8,979 bases of DNA, from positions 1 through 8,979 of the forward strand of contig JABXKY010000346.1 of the NCBI GenBank assembly GCA_013619005.1. The letters run 5' to 3'. Shown in pieces: positions 6,433 to 8,979 of this stretch. Each line of letters opens with the position of its first letter. Positions within the stretch are counted from its first letter, which is position 1. The notes under the pieces were generated by a model, which saw only the letters and a list, made by a program, of their open reading frames with translations, made no database searches and was not told where the DNA came from. The stretch comes from Candidatus Bathyarchaeota archaeon. Its GTDB lineage: Archaea > Thermoproteota > Bathyarchaeia > TCS64. Made by a program: the position numbers and the translations under genes.

Positions 6433-7419
6433 TTGATATCGCTTGGAGTGGAGTCCACGGCCGACAACCTGGGCATAGGCATAGTGTCTAGCGACAAGGA
6501 GGTCATGGCAAACTACATCAAGGTCCATGTGCCCCAGGAGGGAGGCATCCACCCACGTGAGGCGGCCAGACACCACAGCGAGTACATGGGGACGGCGATA
6601 AAGACCGCCCTCGATCAGGCAGGTATCACCATGAGCGACGTTGACATCATCAGCTTCGCGCAGGGACCCGGCCTCGGTCCCTGCCTCAGGACGGGGGCAA
6701 CAGGCGCCAGGGCCCTGGCAACGTACCTTAAGAAGCCGCTGGTGGGGGTGAACCACTGCGTGGCCCACGTCGAGGTGGGCAGGATGGCGACGGGCGCCGT
6801 GGACCCGTTGACCCTCTACGTCTCGGGCGGCAACACCATTGTCAGCGGCTACGAGTCGGGCAGGTACCGAATCTTCGGGGAGACCCTTGACATCGCGGTC
6901 GGCAACTGCCTCGACACCTTTGCGCGGGCAGCGGGGCTTGAATACCCGGGAGGGCCTGACATCGAGAGAAGGGCAAAGCTCGGGGAGAACCTCATCCAGC
7001 TACCTTACGTGGTCAAGGGGATGGACCTGAGCTACAGTGGCCTGCTGACAGCCATCACGACGGAATTAGAGTCCGGGAAACACGATGTAAACGACCTATG
7101 CTTCAGCCTCCAGGAGACAGCCTACGCCATGCTAGGTGAGATCACCGAGAGGGCGCTCGCCCATACAGGTAAACCGGAGCTACTCCTCACGGGAGGGGTC
7201 GCAGCCAACAAGAGGCTCGCGGGCATAGTCACTGACATCGCGGAGGACCACGGCTCGACGCCGTACATAGTGCCCATCAGGCTGGCGGCGGACAACGGCG
7301 CCATGATAGCGTGGACGGGGCTCATCGCGTACAAAGCGGGGCACCAGACCCCCGTGGACGAGAGCCACGTCAACCCCTACTGGAGAATGGATCAGGTGAA
7401 GGTACCATGGAGAGACTAG
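6433..7419 (+). CDS. kae1: Kae1/TsaD, KEOPS subunit: tRNA t6A37 threonylcarbamoyltransferase
   Basis: This is the catalytic subunit of KEOPS. It transfers threonylcarbamoyl from threonylcarbamoyl-adenylate to A37 of ANN-decoding tRNAs. From the chosen start it is 328 residues, matching archaeal Kae1 proteins (about 325-335). It belongs to the ASKHA fold. The N-terminal strand LGVEST is clear, as is HPREAARHH near residues 40-48. The metal ligands are His108 and His112 (NHCVAH) with Asp287 (AADNGAM). The nucleotide-binding motifs SGGNT (about 132) and GGVAANKR (about 254-261) are present. I start it at TTG 6433 because family members begin one to three residues before LG(I/V)E. Upstream in-frame TTGs at 6415 and 6424 would add six or three unsupported residues. 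It is the first gene of an operon whose next gene begins inside it. In many euryarchaea Kae1 and Bud32 form one fused protein; here they are separate. Confidence 0.96.
   Translation: MISLGVESTADNLGIGIVSSDKEVMANYIKVHVPQEGGIHPREAARHHSEYMGTAIKTALDQAGITMSDVDIISFAQGPGLGPCLRTGATGARALATYLKKPLVGVNHCVAHVEVGRMATGAVDPLTLYVSGGNTIVSGYESGRYRIFGETLDIAVGNCLDTFARAAGLEYPGGPDIERRAKLGENLIQLPYVVKGMDLSYSGLLTAITTELESGKHDVNDLCFSLQETAYAMLGEITERALAHTGKPELLLTGGVAANKRLAGIVTDIAEDHGSTPYIVPIRLAADNGAMIAWTGLIAYKAGHQTPVDESHVNPYWRMDQVKVPWRD
7394..7399 (+). promoter_or_regulatory. bud32: Ribosome binding site of bud32 inside the kae1 3' end
   Basis: AGGTGA lies within the last codons of kae1, seven bases before the bud32 ATG. 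It fixes the start at 7407 rather than an in-frame start further upstream, and it suggests translational coupling of the two KEOPS subunits. Confidence 0.6.
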
Positions 7420-8039
7420 TGGCCAAAGGCGCAGAGGCAGACCTCTACATAACAGAGTGGAACGGCCTGAAGGCCATCAAAAAGGTCAGGAACAAGAAAA
7501 AGTACAGGCACCCGGAGCTTGACAGGCAGCTCACCAGGACCAGGACAAACCACGAGGCGGACATCATCCACAGGGCAAAGAAGCACGGCGTGGCGACGCC
7601 GCTGCTGTACAGCGTTGACAACGAGAAAGGCGTCATCGTGATGGAGTACATCGACGGCATCAAGATCAGGGACCTTGTGGACCAGCTGGATGAAGGCGAA
7701 AGGCACAGGCTCTTCAGGAGGATTGGGTACTTTTCAGGGCAGCTCCATAAAGGGGGCATCATACACGGTGACCTCACCACCAGTAACATCATCAAGTCCG
7801 GTGAACGCATCGTTTTCATCGATTTCGGCCTCAGCGAGGTCAACTTCGAGGTGGAGAAGCGGGGCGTGGACCTAAACCTCATGAACAGAATGCTCACCAG
7901 CACACATTACAAGTACCAGGAAGAACTACTGGCAGCGTTCAAGGAGGGGTACAGCGCGTCTATGGGCGATGAGGCAGAGGAGACCCTTGAACGCATGGAC
8001 GAGGTGTCCAAGAGGGGACGTTACATTGAGAAGAACTAA
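7407..8039 (+). CDS. bud32: Bud32, KEOPS-associated atypical protein kinase/ATPase
   Basis: At 210 residues this is a minimal RIO/piD261-type kinase, typical for stand-alone archaeal Bud32. The family-specific loop GAEA (8-11) replaces the usual glycine-rich P-loop. Lysines in AIKKVR (23-28) can contact ATP, and the signature KKYRHPELDRQL runs from 31 to 42. Glu50 lies in NHEAD, HGDLTTSN (120-127) carries catalytic Asp122, and DFG is at 139-141. In KEOPS, Bud32 binds Kae1 and hydrolyses ATP, which is needed for t6A synthesis. The ATG at 7407 is set by AGGTGA seven bases upstream and by homologues starting just before the GAEA loop. The gene overlaps the last 13 bases of kae1 in another frame and is itself overlapped by rdgB. 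The overlap probably keeps Kae1 and Bud32 in balanced amounts, doing what the fused form does in other archaea (inference). The C-terminus (KRGRYIEKN) is the usual basic tail. Confidence 0.96.
   Translation: MERLVAKGAEADLYITEWNGLKAIKKVRNKKKYRHPELDRQLTRTRTNHEADIIHRAKKHGVATPLLYSVDNEKGVIVMEYIDGIKIRDLVDQLDEGERHRLFRRIGYFSGQLHKGGIIHGDLTTSNIIKSGERIVFIDFGLSEVNFEVEKRGVDLNLMNRMLTSTHYKYQEELLAAFKEGYSASMGDEAEETLERMDEVSKRGRYIEKN
8012..8018 (+). promoter_or_regulatory. rdgB: Ribosome binding site deciding the rdgB TTG start
   Basis: GAGGGGA stands seven bases before the TTG at 8026, inside the 3' end of bud32. It supports the TTG start over the downstream ATG at 8047, which would remove the first beta-strand of the protein. 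Confidence 0.5.
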
Positions 8040-8586
8040 GATATGGATGGGAACCAGCAGCGACCACAAGTACCAAGAGGCAAAGGGAGTCCTAGGCGAG
8101 TACGGTATAGAGCTGGAGAGGATGAGCATTGAACGGGTGGAGATACAGGCAGACGAGCCCGAGGCCATCGCAGAGTACAGCCTCAAAGTCCTGGACCTGG
8201 ATATCCCCATCCTGATTGAGGACGCGGGGCTCTACATCGACAGGTATCTGGGTTTCCCAGGGCCCTACAGTAGCTACGCCCTGCGCACCCTCGACAACCA
8301 GGGCATCCTAAAGCTCATGAAGGAGGAAGAGGACAGGGGCGCCAGATACCTGTCAGCGGTGGCCTTCAGGGACGGCAACACATCGGTCACGTTCAGGGGC
8401 GAGGTCAAGGGCGAGATATCCATCATGGAACGCGGCACTGGGGGCTTCGGCTACGACCCCATTTTCATACCAGCCGAGGGCGATGGCAGGACCTTCGGGG
8501 AGATGAGCGGAGAAGAAAAGGCGAAGATCAGCCACAGGGCCAGGGCGTTCAGGCAGCTAGGCGAGTGGCTGGTCAAACAGGGGTAG
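8026..8586 (+). CDS. rdgB: RdgB/Ham1 XTP/dITP diphosphatase
   Basis: This 186-residue protein hydrolyses deaminated purine nucleoside triphosphates (dITP, ITP, XTP) to the monophosphate and pyrophosphate, keeping them out of DNA and RNA. The length equals the family norm. Conserved blocks in order are TSSDHKYQEA (10-19), IEDAGLYID (64-72, with Ala where many members have Ser, as I recall from haloarchaeal ones), GPYSSYALRTL (79-89), GFGYDPIF (140-147), and FGEMSGEEKAKISHRARA (157-174). I start it at TTG 8026 because the first strand (TKIWMGTSS) belongs to the fold and GAGGGGA is correctly spaced upstream. An ATG at 8047 would give 179 residues. It overlaps bud32 by 14 bases and closes the operon. 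A kae1-bud32-rdgB order is, to my knowledge, common in archaea. No T-rich terminator follows; its end overlaps a possible small ORF on the other strand. Confidence 0.95.
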   Translation: MRRTKIWMGTSSDHKYQEAKGVLGEYGIELERMSIERVEIQADEPEAIAEYSLKVLDLDIPILIEDAGLYIDRYLGFPGPYSSYALRTLDNQGILKLMKEEEDRGARYLSAVAFRDGNTSVTFRGEVKGEISIMERGTGGFGYDPIFIPAEGDGRTFGEMSGEEKAKISHRARAFRQLGEWLVKQG

Positions 8587-8686
8587 CCGAGTAGGAAACC
8601 ATCACATCAGGCCACCTGTCCAGCATGTACTTTGTCGAGTCAGAGATGTTGAATGGACGGGACGAGTTCCCGGACCGCGCGCGCAT
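8573..8686 (-). CDS. Possible small ORF of 37 residues, unrecognised
   Basis: An ATG at 8686-8684 opens a 37-residue frame ending in TGA at 8575-8573. It begins MRARSG and ends SYSATPV. GAGGG at 8695-8691 lies four bases before the ATG, a short but possible ribosome binding site. Its first codons coincide with the alternating CGCGCGCGC run at 8676-8684. It overlaps the rdgB stop by 14 bases and lies 67 bases downstream of the methyltransferase on the same strand, with a T5 run (8717-8713) in between. Roughly two thirds of its codons end in G or C, like its neighbours. I recognise no domain, membrane segment or homologue. The frame stays open upstream to a stop at 8713-8711 without another plausible start. 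It may be a real small protein, a gene remnant or chance; this is the only coding candidate in the 167 bases between rdgB and the methyltransferase. Confidence 0.25.
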   Translation of the reverse strand: MRARSGNSSRPFNISDSTKYMLDRWPDVMVSYSATPV

Positions 8687-8753
8687 GGTGCCCTCTAACC
8701 CACAATTCAGTCAAAAAGGAAACATTATGATGGTTATGGAGTGCTAAAATCGA

Positions 8754-8979
8754 TCAAACCTTGGGAATATTGGTGATGAGCACCTCTGAGATTCTCCCCC
8801 TGTCAGTTATCACCCTGTTGATGGCCCTGCTGACCTCAACGGTGTGAATGTTGAACTCCGTGTCCTTGAAAGCCTCCATGATGGGCTCAACGAAGCTGTT
8901 ACTCTGGATGAAGTAGACCCCCTTCTCATCCAACTCCAGGCACAGGTCACGCAACAGCATATGATCCTCAAGACCGAAG
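8754..8979 (-). CDS. DNA adenine N6-methyltransferase, Dam/D12 class (C-terminus only)
   Basis: Only the last 75 residues are in the window; the N-terminus is beyond the right edge. The frame is open through the edge (FGLEDHMLL before the first internal ATG at 8960), so that ATG is not the start. The segment matches the end of D12-class (Dam/DpnM) adenine methyltransferases. It has an EDHxxL stretch, a strand followed by QSNS (the family SNS/SNH motif), FNIHTVEVSRAINR (compare the family N-V-x-A-x-R-x-I-N pattern) and RGRISEVLITN. Such enzymes transfer methyl from S-adenosylmethionine to adenine, often in GATC, as orphan regulators or as part of restriction-modification. The catalytic DPPY and SAM-binding motifs would lie off-window, so activity and target cannot be judged. 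No partner nuclease is seen in the bases present. Confidence 0.8.
   Translation of the reverse strand, partial: FGLEDHMLLRDLCLELDEKGVYFIQSNSFVEPIMEAFKDTEFNIHTVEVSRAINRVITDRGRISEVLITNIPKV

Noticed and set aside
7311..7406. Upstream extension of bud32
   Set aside because: The extra 32 residues lie inside kae1 and are not seen in Bud32 proteins; AGGTGA is correctly placed for the ATG at 7407.
7969..8025. Upstream extension of rdgB
   Set aside because: It would overlap bud32 by 71 bases and add 19 Arg-rich residues ahead of the family's first strand; the TTG at 8026 fits both family and ribosome binding site.
8625..8659. Hairpin-like GTCCA...TGGAC after rdgB, considered as a terminator or small RNA
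   Set aside because: The stem is five base pairs with a long loop and a bulge and has no T-run, so it is too weak to call.
1..8979. CRISPR array, insertion sequence or attachment site
   Set aside because: No regularly spaced repeats, transposase or integrase frame, terminal inverted repeats or target duplications were found on either strand.

Overview
The window reads as a piece of an archaeal genome, most likely from Thermoplasmatota (Marine Group II/III or a relative). The evidence is an archaeal-type leucyl-tRNA synthetase, separate Kae1 and Bud32 genes of the KEOPS tRNA t6A machinery, an archaeal Ham1/RdgB nucleotide pyrophosphatase, GAGGTGA-like ribosome binding sites, TTG starts and oligo-T ends. 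The lineage is an inference from gene content. No rRNA was seen to confirm it. Core genes are GC-rich (39 of 60 bases G/C at 1981-2040, 33 of 60 at 3601-3660) and favour AGG for arginine.

Layout: positions 1-861 (minus) hold a phosphotriesterase-family metal hydrolase cut by the left edge. It is markedly AT-rich (about 40% GC over 1-180) and differs from the rest in codon use. Upstream of it on the same strand is a small cold-shock-domain protein (1027-1221) that ends in a hairpin-plus-T6 terminator. A 264-base divergent region leads to leuS (1495-4413, plus). leuS meets a convergent S9-family serine peptidase (6325-4424, minus) with only 10 bases between their stop codons. The peptidase is divergent from the kae1-bud32-rdgB operon (6433-8586, plus), whose genes overlap by 13 and 14 bases. 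At the right edge, on the minus strand, are a candidate 37-residue small ORF and the C-terminus of a Dam-type (D12 class) DNA adenine methyltransferase.

Working together: most of the window is housekeeping information processing. LeuRS charges and proofreads tRNA-Leu. Kae1 and Bud32 make the t6A37 modification on ANN-decoding tRNAs. RdgB removes deaminated purine nucleotides. The cold-shock protein probably binds RNA or single-stranded DNA, and the S9 peptidase probably recycles peptides in the cytosol. The two edges look more accessory: an AT-rich hydrolase on the left and a DNA methylase on the right.

I found no clear new multi-gene system. The most interesting unexplained signals are uninterrupted alternating GCGCGC runs that fall only outside the recognised genes (four sites), a 10-base motif repeated on both sides of the cold-shock gene, the compositional break at the left edge, and the small ORF next to the methylase.
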